DNA of 64,000 nt from Robiginitomaculum_A sp036478535 (GTDB lineage: Bacteria > Pseudomonadota > Alphaproteobacteria > Caulobacterales > Maricaulaceae), in NCBI GenBank assembly GCA_965224735.1, contig OZ245059.1, forward strand, positions 434,001 to 498,000, read 5' to 3'. The notes below the pieces were generated by a model, which was not told the DNA's origin, made no database searches, and worked only from the letters and a program-made list of their open reading frames with translations. Each line of letters opens with the position of its first letter. Within the stretch, counting starts at the first letter, position 1. The translations under genes were made by a program, and so were the position numbers. This document shows positions 18,247 through 30,869 of this stretch, in pieces.

Positions 18247-18462
18247 ATGACCGTACAACAACTCGCAAAAGTTCAAGTTTATCTTAAAAAGAGACTAGGC
18301 TGTGAAAATATAGTTATTAAACCGCGTAAAGTTTCCGACAGTGTTGAAGTGTATCTAAATGATGAAATTCTTGGACTTCTTTATATAGATGATGAGGACA
18401 AAAACGATATTTCTTATGATTTAAATATCTCTATTTTGCAACAAGATTTGGATGAAATGTAA
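18247..18462 (+). CDS. DUF3126 family protein
   Basis: This 71-aa protein matches the alphaproteobacterial DUF3126 pattern: an N-terminal helix (LAKVQVYLKKRLG), a strand pair with SVEVYLNDEILGLLYIDDED, and a C-terminal SYDLNISILQQDLDE. Function is unknown. ATG at 18247 is preceded by TTTGGAGACTTAT, nearly identical to the leader of gapR. It sits between cysE and a gamma carbonic anhydrase gene, 2 bp from the latter. Confidence 0.88.
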   Translation: MTVQQLAKVQVYLKKRLGCENIVIKPRKVSDSVEVYLNDEILGLLYIDDEDKNDISYDLNISILQQDLDEM

Positions 18463-18464
18463 CC

Positions 18465-18986
18465 ATGACGCTTTATGCTCTTGGCGATAAAACTCCTAGT
18501 GTAGATAAAACTGTTTGGTGTGCTCCAAATGCCAGTGTCATTGGCGATGTATATCTTGGCGTAGATGTTTCTATTTGGTTTGGCGTTGTTATTCGCTGTG
18601 ATAATGAGCCCATAAAAATTGGCAAATCAACGAATATTCAAGATAATAGTGTGCTCCACTCTGACGCGGGCAAGCCGCTTACAATCGGGGCAGGGGTAAC
18701 GGTAGGCCATAAAGCCATGCTACATGGCTGCACGATTGGGGATAATAGCTTGATCGGTATTGGCGCGACGGTTCTAAACGGGGCTGTTCTTGGTAAAAAT
18801 TGTATTGTCGGGGCGCATGCTTTGGTGACAGAAGGTAAAATTATTCCTGATAATTCTCTTGTGGTAGGCGTGCCAGGTAGAGTGATGAAAACTTTGAGCG
18901 AGGTGCAAGAACAAATGCTAAAAGCCAGCGCTCTGCATTATGTGGAAAATGCCAGAAAATTTAGAGATGGATTGAAAAAAGTTTAA
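18465..18986 (+). CDS. gamma carbonic anhydrase family protein
   Basis: This 173-aa left-handed beta-helix protein has hexapeptide repeats and the three Zn-ligand His positions of the gamma-CA/PaaY/YrdA group: DNSVLHSD, GHKAMLHGC. It may hydrate CO2 or be a non-catalytic homologue; the sequence alone cannot tell. It is the last gene of the cysE-DUF3126-gamma-CA run; its stop overlaps the convergent gene by 4 bp. Confidence 0.9.
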   Translation: MTLYALGDKTPSVDKTVWCAPNASVIGDVYLGVDVSIWFGVVIRCDNEPIKIGKSTNIQDNSVLHSDAGKPLTIGAGVTVGHKAMLHGCTIGDNSLIGIGATVLNGAVLGKNCIVGAHALVTEGKIIPDNSLVVGVPGRVMKTLSEVQEQMLKASALHYVENARKFRDGLKKV

Positions 18987-19621
18987 TCTTCGTCCTCATT
19001 CCACAATTCGCGAATGCGGTGGTCAAGGTCAGCGCCAATATTAAACCACGCAGTTTTGTTGTTGCTAGCATCTAATATGAATAATCTATCTTGGCGATCC
19101 AAACTTTGGCTTAATGTGTTGCGAAGCTGCTCGGCTGAATAGACGCTGCGCAAAACCCACACCGTATCGCCGATACGCTGAGCCGCGCCAAAGCTTTGCA
19201 GGCCTCTTAGAAAACCCATTGCGCCTTCAGAACGAATTTCTGCCATAATGAGATAGATACAAGAGTCTGCATTGGGGCTAAGGGCGGCATCTTGCGAGGC
19301 CACAAGCTCGGGGGGGTATTTCTGGCTCGTTTGCACTTGAGGTTTAGACTTAAATTGGGACCGAATTGGTTGCTGTATTTGCGCAAAAGGCTGGGCTGTT
19401 GCGCCTACGGCGATGGCTTTCTTTGTTACTCGCTCTGTCGCTTGTTCAATATCGTTCCAGTGCGCGAATACCGCATAGCCACTCGCAGCAAGAAAACCTT
19501 GTTGCGGTGTGTTGGAAATTAGCGAATGCGCATTCACGCGTTTCTCGTCGACAAAACTTTGCATTTGTTGTTCGCTATAGGGCCCATAAGCTCGGTTATC
19601 TACTTGTACATACCAATTCAT
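18983..19621 (-). CDS. hypothetical protein with N-terminal GYF_2 (DUF4339) domain
   Basis: This 212-aa protein starts WYVQVDNRAYGPYSEQQM, a clear GYF_2 module (residues 1-50) with its GPYS core. A disordered, Gln/Pro-rich linker follows (70-120), and the C-terminal region (SCIYLIMAEIRSEGAMGFLR and WVLRSVYSAEQLRNTL) is not a family I recognise. GYF_2 domains bind Pro-rich peptides or act in membrane-associated proteins. Function is unknown. Confidence 0.75.
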   Translation of the reverse strand: MNWYVQVDNRAYGPYSEQQMQSFVDEKRVNAHSLISNTPQQGFLAASGYAVFAHWNDIEQATERVTKKAIAVGATAQPFAQIQQPIRSQFKSKPQVQTSQKYPPELVASQDAALSPNADSCIYLIMAEIRSEGAMGFLRGLQSFGAAQRIGDTVWVLRSVYSAEQLRNTLSQSLDRQDRLFILDASNNKTAWFNIGADLDHRIRELWNEDED

Positions 19622-19760
19622 GAACGGCCTATATTCCTACTTGTGTTTTCGACTCACTTCGGTTTTCATTGTTTATAGCATGAGCAGTAGATTTCCAGCA
19701 TGATATTTCTAACGGATAATAATGAATTACCGTCTTGCCCATAAGCCACGTAGGCCATAG

Positions 19761-20459
19761 ATGTTGTGTATGAAAAAATATGATCCTAATATCACTCATA
19801 AAGAGCCTATTTTCAATATTGAAGAAAAAACGCCAATTTATTTGATTGCGATTCTCATTGGAATGCATGCCTTAATGATATTCGTACCCTCAGTTGGGAA
19901 TTATTTAATCAATGCATTTTCGCTTGCAGCGCAAAAAGGCACTGTTTTTATACCCCATAGGACGATCGGGAATATTCCCACGCTTCTAACACATGTACTT
20001 GTTCATGCAGGGTGGCAACATGTCTTGATGAATTCAGCTTTCATAGGTATTTTTGGCATTCTTGCCATGCGGGGTGTAAGGAATAAGAACACACTAATTT
20101 GGGGACGATTAAACCGTGCTGGCATTGTATTTTTGGGCCTGTTTATTGCGGGCGCTGTAGCAGGCGGCCTCGGGCAATGGTTGCTTTGGATGATTACGAA
20201 GCCAGAATTTAGCTCCGCCGTCGGCGCATCTACTGGTAGTGCGGCACTTTTTGCTGCAGCGGGTTGGGTTATCGGCGGCAGGGCTCGCATGTATTCTTTT
20301 GGAATTTTTCTTGTTGCGATGGATGCTTTTGCATTGGTGACGGGCGGAATGATGGGGAATCCAGCATGGGCTGGACATCTTGGGGGTTATCTTGCGGGCG
20401 TTGCTCTTGTGCCGCTATTACTTAAACCAAATTGTGTTAGTATGAGGTTCTTTGGTTGA
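19761..20459 (+). CDS. rhomboid-family intramembrane serine protease
   Basis: This 232-aa polytopic protein has rhomboid marks: a HAGWQHVLMNS loop (L1/TM2 His and Asn), catalytic Ser in SAVGASTGSAALFA, and catalytic His in the last helix WAGHLGGYLAG. Rhomboids cleave substrates within the membrane. The nucleophile motif is GAST rather than the usual GASG. Start could be ATG 19761 or ATG 19770. It is monocistronic and divergent from the GYF_2 gene. Confidence 0.87.
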   Translation: MLCMKKYDPNITHKEPIFNIEEKTPIYLIAILIGMHALMIFVPSVGNYLINAFSLAAQKGTVFIPHRTIGNIPTLLTHVLVHAGWQHVLMNSAFIGIFGILAMRGVRNKNTLIWGRLNRAGIVFLGLFIAGAVAGGLGQWLLWMITKPEFSSAVGASTGSAALFAAAGWVIGGRARMYSFGIFLVAMDAFALVTGGMMGNPAWAGHLGGYLAGVALVPLLLKPNCVSMRFFG

Positions 20460-20713
20460 TCTATTTTGTATTATTTAAGGCAGCATTCATCACTTGGCGG
20501 AATGAGGCCTATGGGTTATGCATAAAAATGGACTGAAATGGTCACGCAAAACGAGATAACACACCAGATATAAATTGGGACAAATTCAAACAAATGACAT
20601 GAACCAAGAGCTGGTTGCGCTAGAAATATAGCTTTCGCTTGCGGGGTGTAAACGGCTTCGCCGCTTCCTAGCATATTTAGCTCCATTTCGACCTGAGTTT
20701 ATGAGTACACCAC

Positions 20714-21718
20714 CTAATCCTCTCTAGAGGGTAATTTCTCTAACACCTCAATCACAGACTGTATAAGCGGGATTTCGTGTTGCATAGCGCGGTAACCGCG
20801 TTCGATAAGCTCAGGTGCTTTGTTGAACTCTGTCATACCGATATGGCCAATACGTGGCGCGACAAATACATCAGGTGGGTCACCTGCGAGCCGCGAGCGC
20901 GAAATTCTATCCATAACAATGTTAAGCGTTCCCATCATGACGGAGCCAAGCTTAGGTGCCCCTTTTTTGGATCGCGTGCCACCTAAAAGGCTTTTCAGCA
21001 GTAATCTGTCGGGGCGTAATTTGTTCAAAGATTGTCCCGCAAGTTCAAATGGATCCAAAGAATCCTCATCCTGGTCATCGAAATCCATATCATGGGAGCT
21101 ACCGATGGGGCCAAAAGCATCGCCATTAAGACTAACAGCAATGACAATATGAGCGCCCAAAGCTCTGCATGTAGACACGGGGACGGGATTGACCAAAGCT
21201 CCGTCTATCATATGACGGCCATCTATTAGCACTGGCTCAAAAGCACCGGGCAAGGCGTAACTCGCGCGCAGGGCAGGGACAAGTGGTCCATTTTGTAACC
21301 AGACTTCGTAACCCGTGCGCAAATCACATGCGACAGCCGCAAATTTACGCTCCATATCTTCAATATTTATAGTGCCCAAATAATGGGCCAACACTTTTGC
21401 AAGACGATCCCCGCGCATAAGACCAGATCCGCCCCAGCGAATATCCATATAGCCGAGCATTCGCCTTTTATTGAGCTTGCGAGCCCAGTCTTCAATCGTA
21501 TCAAGCTCGCCTGCAATATAGGCGGCGCCAACAAGTGCGCCAATAGAAGTGCCGCTGATAATATCGGGCCTTATACCCCCTTCGGTAAGCGCTCTTATGG
21601 CGCCAATATGAGCCCAGCCGCGCGCAACACCGCCGCCAAGCGCAAGCCCGATGGGCGGGTGTTTGCGCTCTTTATGCTGATAGTCATCATGAACGCCAGA
21701 TTTAGTACCCAGTCTCAT
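20714..21718 (-). CDS. patatin-like phospholipase (RssA/NTE group)
   Basis: This 334-aa protein has the patatin catalytic set: glycine-rich oxyanion loop LALGGGVARGWAHIG, nucleophile elbow SGTSIGALVGA, and the catalytic Asp in DGALVNPVPV. Proteins of this group are cytoplasmic or membrane-associated lipid acyl hydrolases. The C-terminal third (SLLGGTRSKKGAPKLG onward) is typical of the bacterial RssA-like group. Its first codons (MRLGTK) come from the last unit of an upstream 17-bp tandem repeat, so the start region is recently remodelled. Confidence 0.92.
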   Translation of the reverse strand: MRLGTKSGVHDDYQHKERKHPPIGLALGGGVARGWAHIGAIRALTEGGIRPDIISGTSIGALVGAAYIAGELDTIEDWARKLNKRRMLGYMDIRWGGSGLMRGDRLAKVLAHYLGTINIEDMERKFAAVACDLRTGYEVWLQNGPLVPALRASYALPGAFEPVLIDGRHMIDGALVNPVPVSTCRALGAHIVIAVSLNGDAFGPIGSSHDMDFDDQDEDSLDPFELAGQSLNKLRPDRLLLKSLLGGTRSKKGAPKLGSVMMGTLNIVMDRISRSRLAGDPPDVFVAPRIGHIGMTEFNKAPELIERGYRAMQHEIPLIQSVIEVLEKLPSRED

Positions 21719-21836
21719 TTAGTACCCAGTCTCATTTAGTACCCAGTCTCATTTAGTACCCAGTCTCATTTAGTACCCAGTCTCATTTAGTACCCAGTCT
21801 CATTTATTCCCCAGTTTCATTTATTCCCCAGTTTCA
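21701..21836 (-). repeat. 17-bp tandem repeat array (8 units) encoding overlapping mini-ORFs ahead of patatin
   Basis: Six identical 17-bp units (tttagtacccagtctca on the + strand) and two diverged units lie head to tail. On the minus strand every unit gives ATG, five more codons and a TGA that overlaps the next ATG as ATGA. The encoded peptide is MRLGTK (six units) or MKLGNK (two outer units). The innermost unit supplies the start of the patatin gene. ATGs lie at 21718, 21735, 21752, 21769, 21786, 21803, 21820 and 21837. Confidence 0.9.
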
Positions 21837-22075
21837 TACAGGCACTTTAAGGTTCATTGTTCGTCGAGCAAGTGAAAATGTGAACGGCGGGATGACATTT
21901 TGCCTATATTTTTCGTATTTAGGGAGAGATAAATTATGCTGTAACAGTGAAACTAAAAAATATTACGGGCACAAGCGCTGTATTTTCTATGATTATTTAA
22001 TAATATGTGTAGTCAAAATGGTTAGTGTCGGTCATATTGGAGCATAATGAAAATACTTACTAATGAAGGATTGCC

Positions 22076-22762
22076 ATGTTCAATAAGATTTTAATGAGAG
22101 CAGTTTTAATGAGAGTAATTTTGCTTGGGGGCGTAGCCTTTATAGCGGTTTCTTGCGATACGGTTTCCGAGCAGCAATGTCAAACGCTCAACTGGGCAAA
22201 TAAAGGCTATAGCGATGGGGCAAGCGGGAAGACGCGCTCTGCGTTGAGCAGTCATATACAGGCGTGCAGTAAGTATGGCATGAATGTGGACACTAGTCTC
22301 TACCTTGAGGGCTATAAAAAAGGCATTTCTCAATATTGCACATACGACACGGGTTTTTCCCTTTCCGAACAGGGCAATAGCTATGTGTCTGTATGTTCTG
22401 GTTCTCTCGCGAGTGAATTTAGGCGCGGTTATGAGGATGGTGCGCGGCGCTATTGTTCTTACGATAGGGGTTTTGATCAGGGCGAGGATGGCGCCAGTTC
22501 TAAAGCCATGTGCGATGGCTCTGGGATGGAAGGCTATAGACGCGGTTATGCTGATGGTCATCGGCGGCACGAGTATGAACGCGAGTATGATGATATGCGC
22601 GATGCGCAAAGAAATTATGACAATATGGTTACTCGCCTTAAGGATAACAGCTTGAGTAGAGATGAACGCCGCCGGCTTGAAAAGAAACTACGCCGCTTTA
22701 AAGATCAGTTAAAGGATGCGAAATGGGGTTCGCGTAGATCTGGACGAAGACGGCATTATTAA
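22076..22762 (+). CDS. DUF2799 family lipoprotein
   Basis: This 228-aa protein has a signal with a probable lipobox ending in VSCDTV. Repeated DUF2799 motifs follow: a GYSDGASGK/H-x-x-AC pattern, then LEGYKKGISQYCTYDTGF and FRRGYEDGARRYCSYDRGF, each Gly-Tyr-x-x-Gly plus Cys. The C-terminal 60 residues are a highly charged helix (RDEERRRLEKKLRRF-like). Function is unknown. The start region contains a 15-bp in-frame duplication (22089-22118) giving LMRAV LMRVI, so the true start (22076 or a later ATG) is unclear. Confidence 0.8.
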   Translation: MFNKILMRAVLMRVILLGGVAFIAVSCDTVSEQQCQTLNWANKGYSDGASGKTRSALSSHIQACSKYGMNVDTSLYLEGYKKGISQYCTYDTGFSLSEQGNSYVSVCSGSLASEFRRGYEDGARRYCSYDRGFDQGEDGASSKAMCDGSGMEGYRRGYADGHRRHEYEREYDDMRDAQRNYDNMVTRLKDNSLSRDERRRLEKKLRRFKDQLKDAKWGSRRSGRRRHY

Positions 22763-22785
22763 ATTCTAATTTGCTATGATTTTAG

Positions 22786-22823
22786 TTGGTTTGTAAAAAG
22801 CAGGTTGGTTTGTAAAAAGCAGG
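22786..22823. repeat. 19-bp tandem duplication
   Basis: Two perfect head-to-tail copies of ttggtttgtaaaaagcagg. Confidence 0.9.
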
Positions 22824-22830
22824 CCTGTAA

Positions 22831-22898
22831 TACTATAAAATATGAAATACTATAAAATATGAAATACTATAAAATATGAAATACTATAAAATATGAGG
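22831..22898. repeat. 17-bp tandem repeat, four copies
   Basis: Units tactataaaatatgaaa at 22831, 22848, 22865 and 22882; only the last two bases of the final unit differ. The unit contains TATAAAAT, so it presents four -10-like boxes. Confidence 0.9.
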
Positions 22899-23019
22899 CA
22901 ATCAAACGTTTTTGGTTGAATTTTTCTCCTGTTTGTGGTTATATGCTGAGCCGAGCTTGGCTATTTGACGGGTTTGGCAATAATAAACACAAAAACTTCA
23001 TTTTTTTTGCGATTGTTGT

Positions 23020-23048
23020 TTGACAGTTTGTTTTGGTTTGCTTATAGG
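23020..23048 (+). promoter_or_regulatory. probable rRNA operon promoter
   Basis: A perfect TTGACA (23020-23025), a 17-bp spacer and TATAGG (23043-23048), about 600 bp upstream of 16S. This is the best sigma-70-type match in the leader. Confidence 0.55.
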
Positions 23049-23655
23049 GTGCATCTTGCTTGCGCGGGAGTGGTTTTTCACTTTCATGTTGGTTTTGAGG
23101 GCTCTTTTTTGAGAGCCTTTTTTTGAGGGGTGATGACGGTGTTATGCGGTTGTTGGTTTTCATGAGCGGCGCATTGTCTGGCAAATTGATTTGTCGGTTT
23201 TTCGCTAATGATCATCTTGTTGATGATTTTTTCCTGTAAGTTCAGGATTGCTCGAGATGTTTGACATTGTGAATACGGAAAGAGAGACGCAGACGGCTTT
23301 TGGCTGTGACGATTATACTTTGCAGATTATACTTTTTATTTATGTTTAGGCACTTGTGTTTAGGCGCTTGTGTTTAGGCATTTATGCTAAGGTATTTGTG
23401 CATGGATAGTCACCTATAGTTATTGACTGTTTAGACGTTTCTTTACGTTATGCATGATTATTGTATTTATATGATGATTATGTGTGACACATATTTTTGT
23501 AACGATATCGCTTGGATGATTTCGAGATTTTTCTCGGATAATTTTAAGGGATCTCGTCAATAATTTTGAACGCAAGCGACTTTTAAATTTATTTGTTAAA
23601 TTTATTTTTTGAATTTCTTTAAAAGACGCCAGATTAGACAGTCGGATGACAATCT

Positions 23656-25166
<1,511 letters not shown>

Positions 25167-25390
25167 GGTCTGGTTGGATGTTATCTAATTGGATCTCTTA
25201 TGAAATATAGCTGGGCTTTATTGCCTGGCACAAACATAACGGCTAGAAGCCGTCTTCGTTTCTCTTTCCCGATTGTCTGCAAAAGGCCACAATATTGAAC
25301 GCAATATGGTGTTTTTATTTTATGGTATTTTTATTTTGCAGATTTTGTCGCGTTCTTTGCGCTTCCCTGGAAAATGGATTTATTCTAATT

Positions 25391-25466
25391 GGGGCCATAG
25401 CTCAGTTGGTAGAGCATCTGCTTTGCAAGCAGAGGGTCGTCGGTTCGACTCCGTCTGGCTCCACCA
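25391..25466 (+). tRNA. tRNA-Ala (anticodon TGC)
   Basis: 76-nt cloverleaf with a 7-bp acceptor stem (ggggcca/tggctcc), the G3:U70 pair that marks alanine tRNAs, anticodon loop tttgcaa with TGC, T loop ggttcgact and an encoded CCA. It lies first in the 16S-23S spacer. Confidence 0.97.
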
Positions 25467-25573
25467 TTTCCTGACTCCACCATTTCCTGGCTCCCACCAT
25501 TTCCTGGCTTCCAGTATTTTTTGGCTCCAGTATTTTTTGGCTCCAGCATTTCTGGTTTCAGTATTTTTTGGTT
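25454..25573. repeat. degenerate tandem repeats derived from the tRNA-Ala 3' end
   Basis: After the tRNA CCA end come about seven imperfect copies (14-19 bp each) of ctggctccaccattt, drifting to tggctccagtattttt. The early copies keep ctcc(c)acca, so they look like serial duplications of the tRNA acceptor end. Confidence 0.75.
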
Positions 25574-25599
25574 TATGAAAGCCGCAGCGGAAGCATTGT

Positions 25600-25676
<77 letters not shown>

Positions 25677-26183
25677 TTTTTTCATTTTTTCTGATTAATG
25701 CGACAAAGAAAGAACAAGTTTCGCAAGGTTTTAAATTTTGCGGATGTTTTACATTGTAAAGGAGTGGGTTATCCGCCCCGAAGTCATCTCCACGATAGTT
25801 TATGTATCGTTTAGACTTCAACTCGAGGATAACCTTAATAGAAACACATTTTACCAATAATATGGGTTACCAATAATATGGATAACTATATTATCAATGT
25901 GTGTTTCTAAGTAAAGATATCGTCTGGCAAATGCACATGAGCGTGATCATTATAAGTCACTTAACTTCATCAGTTTTGAGTGGGTTGTTCACCGCGCATG
26001 AGCGTTTACGTTGTGAGTTTTTCGGAATTCATGACAACAGAAAATTTTACTGATTTGTCTGTCCTTGCGTAGTCAACGTTGAGGGTGGACATAAAAAAAA
26101 CGAATTTTGGATATGTCCTTTGGATATATCTGATATTTATTCATATCGTATGGACAGGGCTTAGGCTTTGTCCGAAAAATGAG
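25677..26183. other. tRNA-Ile to 23S spacer
   Basis: No gene. It contains a 16-bp tandem duplication (ttaccaataatatgg-, 25851-25882) and presumably the processing stem for pre-23S, including boxA-like and antitermination parts that I cannot place exactly. Confidence 0.5.
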
Positions 26184-29061
<2,878 letters not shown>

Positions 29062-29325
29062 CCCATTTTTAAATTAATCTGTTTATCACCTAGGTGATAA
29101 AAACAAACTGCTCGTGCGCGCTGAAAAGCCCGCTCAGAGTATTTGCCAAAAACAAGAATGAAACAAGAATACTAAAGTTTACATATTTAAACTTACATGT
29201 TTAAACTTGAAGCATCTTGGCTCCGTGCCCGTACAAACCAGTACAGCCAGCACGTGAGTGGACGCTGAGCACAGCTCAGCAAACCATAAAAACGATATCT
29301 TTACGCACTTCAATCTTATTTGCTC

Positions 29326-29441
29326 GCCGGGTGGCTATGGCAAGACCTCCCCACCCGATCCCATCCCGAACTCGGTCGTTAAGGGTCTTTGCGCTGATGG
29401 TAGTCTGTCTTAAGGCATGCGAGAGTAAGTCGCCGCCCGGC
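29326..29441 (+). rRNA. rrf: 5S ribosomal RNA
   Basis: Conserved core cccgatcccatcccgaactc, loop E/helix IV region tggtagtctgtcttaaggcat and a closing stem gccgggtggc/gccgcccggc. The length (116 nt) is normal. The 23S-5S spacer (29062-29325) has a perfect 20-bp palindrome around 29083-29102 and no tRNA. Confidence 0.95.
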
Positions 29442-29484
29442 ATGCAAATAAAATTGAATAAAAAAAACACTCCTTTACCCAACC

Positions 29485-29511
29485 CTTGAGATGATAACTT
29501 AATACCATCTA
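29485..29511. repeat. 27-bp sequence with an exact inverted copy at 48560-48586
   Basis: cttgagatgataacttaa and the nine bases after it match perfectly, in reverse complement, a segment 19 kb away. It lies between the 5S gene and the argG fragment. Confidence 0.9.
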
Positions 29512-29542
29512 TAAAGAATAACTATGTCAAATCCGTGCCGTT

Positions 29543-29794
29543 TTAATCGTTTTTCCCAATTTTGCGGTCGCGGGCTTTGAGCAAGCGCAGGCGCAGGGCG
29601 TTAATTTTGATAAAGCCACCAGCATCTGCTTGGTTATACACATCATCTTCTTCAAACGTCACGTGTTCTTGCGAGTACAGCGAGTAAGGCGATGTGCGGC
29701 CAACAATGGTGACAGAGCCTTTATATAGTTTGAGGCGAACTGTCCCATCAACCAATTCTTGTGATTTATCGATAGCCGCTTGCAGCATTTCGCG
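29543..29794 (-). pseudogene. 3' fragment of argininosuccinate synthase (argG)
   Basis: The fragment encodes REMLQAAIDKSQELVDGTVR, LKLYKGSVTIVGRTSPYSLY and AGGFIKINALRLRL, the last about 84 residues of ArgG, with its natural stop. Immediately upstream, at 29794/29795, the sequence changes to an IS481 transposase fragment on the other strand, so the first 80% of the gene is missing. ArgG joins citrulline and aspartate; this piece has no catalytic part. A complete argG should exist elsewhere, since argH is intact in this window. Confidence 0.92.
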
Positions 29795-30012
29795 TTACCA
29801 TAAAAGAGGTAACAGTGAAACGTTATTATTACACCAATCAGCAGCAGCTTTCAAATCACCTTGAAGGATTCATGACAGTTTATAATTACGCCAAAAGACT
29901 AAAAACCTTAAACGGTTTCACACCATACGAATATATTTGCAAAATATGGACACAAGACCAAAAAAAGTTTAAACAAAACCCAAGATATCTAACACAGGGA
30001 CTATACAACTAA
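29795..30012 (+). pseudogene. C-terminal fragment of an IS481-family transposase
   Basis: The frame begins at the junction with argG as TIKEVTVKRYYYTNQQQL and continues with FMTVYNYAKRLKTLNGFTPYEYICKIW, stopping at 30010-30012. NFARRLKTLxGLTPYE is the hallmark tail of IS481 transposases. The DDE core is missing. Confidence 0.88.
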
Positions 30013-30239
30013 TATCCCTCTTGACAAAACGGGGCAACGTAAAAAATACTAAAGTGGAAAAACATATGCCCAACATACCACAGAATACTCTGTCTACAAA
30101 AAAAAAAATAGGGTTTTGAGGCGCATGGTCGATGACTGTTTGCTGTATGATCTGTTCGGGCATATTTTAACTTTCCAACTTTTTCGGTTCTAAGCCACCG
30201 ACTTTCAGTCGGTTAAGGGACTTTTAGTCCGTTTATGTT

Positions 30240-30311
30240 ACCATTCTTAGACTCCTTAAATTTGAGGCGAGCCGCAAGCGAAGCCTCAAATTTAAGGAGT
30301 CTAAGAATGGT
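30240..30311. repeat. 29-bp perfect inverted repeat over the tnpA ribosome binding site and start codon
   Basis: Left arm 30240-30268 and right arm 30283-30311 are exact reverse complements with a 14-nt loop. The right arm contains AAGGAG (30294-30299) and the tnpA ATG (30307). In RNA the hairpin would hide both. Confidence 0.93.
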
Positions 30312-30723
30312 CTACTCTACTTCCGCCCACTGTAAATTTCACAATCGCTATCATATAGTTTGGATTACCAAATACAGGTATAAAGTTCTGACACGAGAGA
30401 TGCGATTGCGCATTCGTGCCCTGATCCGTCAAATTTGCAAAAACCTTGGTGTTCGCATTCTCAAAGGTGTTTTGTCCAATAATCATGTCCATATGTTTAT
30501 GGAGATACCGCCAAAACATTCCGTCAGTGATGTTATGCGCCGGATCAAAGGTGCTACATCGCGCAAAATACAAATGGAGTTTCCAGAGCTTAAGAAACGC
30601 TATTGGGGACGTAGGTTTTGGGCGCGTGGATATTTTTGCACCACATCAGGTAACGTCACAAATGCTATCATACTTCAGTATATAGAAAACCACTCAGAAA
30701 AACCTACCGACGACAGTCGGTAG
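30307..30723 (+). CDS. tnpA: IS200/IS605 TnpA (Y1 HUH transposase)
   Basis: The 138-aa product starts MVYSTSAHCKFHNRYHIVW. It contains the HUH motif NNHVHMFMEI and catalytic Tyr in LQYIENHSE, with the conserved IKGATSRKI helix between. These are the full TnpA features; the gene looks intact. The frame is open upstream to 30235, but that region is the left arm of the hairpin and the AAGGAG fits ATG 30307. It is unrelated in detail to the tnpA at 5779 (different subgroup). Confidence 0.92.
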   Translation: MVYSTSAHCKFHNRYHIVWITKYRYKVLTREMRLRIRALIRQICKNLGVRILKGVLSNNHVHMFMEIPPKHSVSDVMRRIKGATSRKIQMEFPELKKRYWGRRFWARGYFCTTSGNVTNAIILQYIENHSEKPTDDSR

Positions 30724-30869
30724 TGGTTAAGTCCCAACTGTTTTAGCCCCTTATGGAATGTTAGGGTTTGGAGGGTGGGTTATCACTGGTCTGGGCTCAA
30801 TGTTGATTGATGTGCCCCTAGATTTGTAGACACCTTGTTTGTTACAATTGGAAGCAAGGAGATATGAAG

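Larger units (their letters stand above)
22763..23655. other. AT-rich leader of the rRNA operon
   Basis: This 0.9-kb spacer has no gene. It holds three sets of short tandem repeats: 22786-22823, 22831-22898, and a degenerate 14-bp set built on tgtttaggc at about 23343-23385. It also has a good promoter at 23020-23048 and the leader of the 16S rRNA, which includes processing stems. Confidence 0.6.
30190..30730 (+). mobile_element. IS200/IS605-family element with a single tnpA
   Basis: A Y1 transposase gene lies between subterminal hairpins: ccgactttcagtcgg at 30198-30212 (left) and taccgacgacagtcggta at 30705-30722 (right). The ends are approximate. A decayed right end of the same type of element lies at 6678-6736. 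The region 30013-30189 to its left is decayed and holds no gene that I recognise. Confidence 0.8.

Noticed and set aside
21701..21836. Possible CRISPR array
   Set aside because: Units of 17 bp are directly adjacent with no spacers; it is a tandem repeat.
25273..25578. ORF across tRNA-Ala
   Set aside because: It covers the tRNA and its trailing repeats; no start signal and no coding pattern.
29217..29489. 90-codon ORF across the 5S gene
   Set aside because: It runs through the 5S rRNA, which is clear from conserved core and closing stem.
30110..30163. Minus-strand frame starting MPEQIIQQTVIDHAPQN
   Set aside because: It looks a little like a gene start but is cut off within 60 codons, has no family match and lies in an IS-scarred spacer; too weak to list as a gene.
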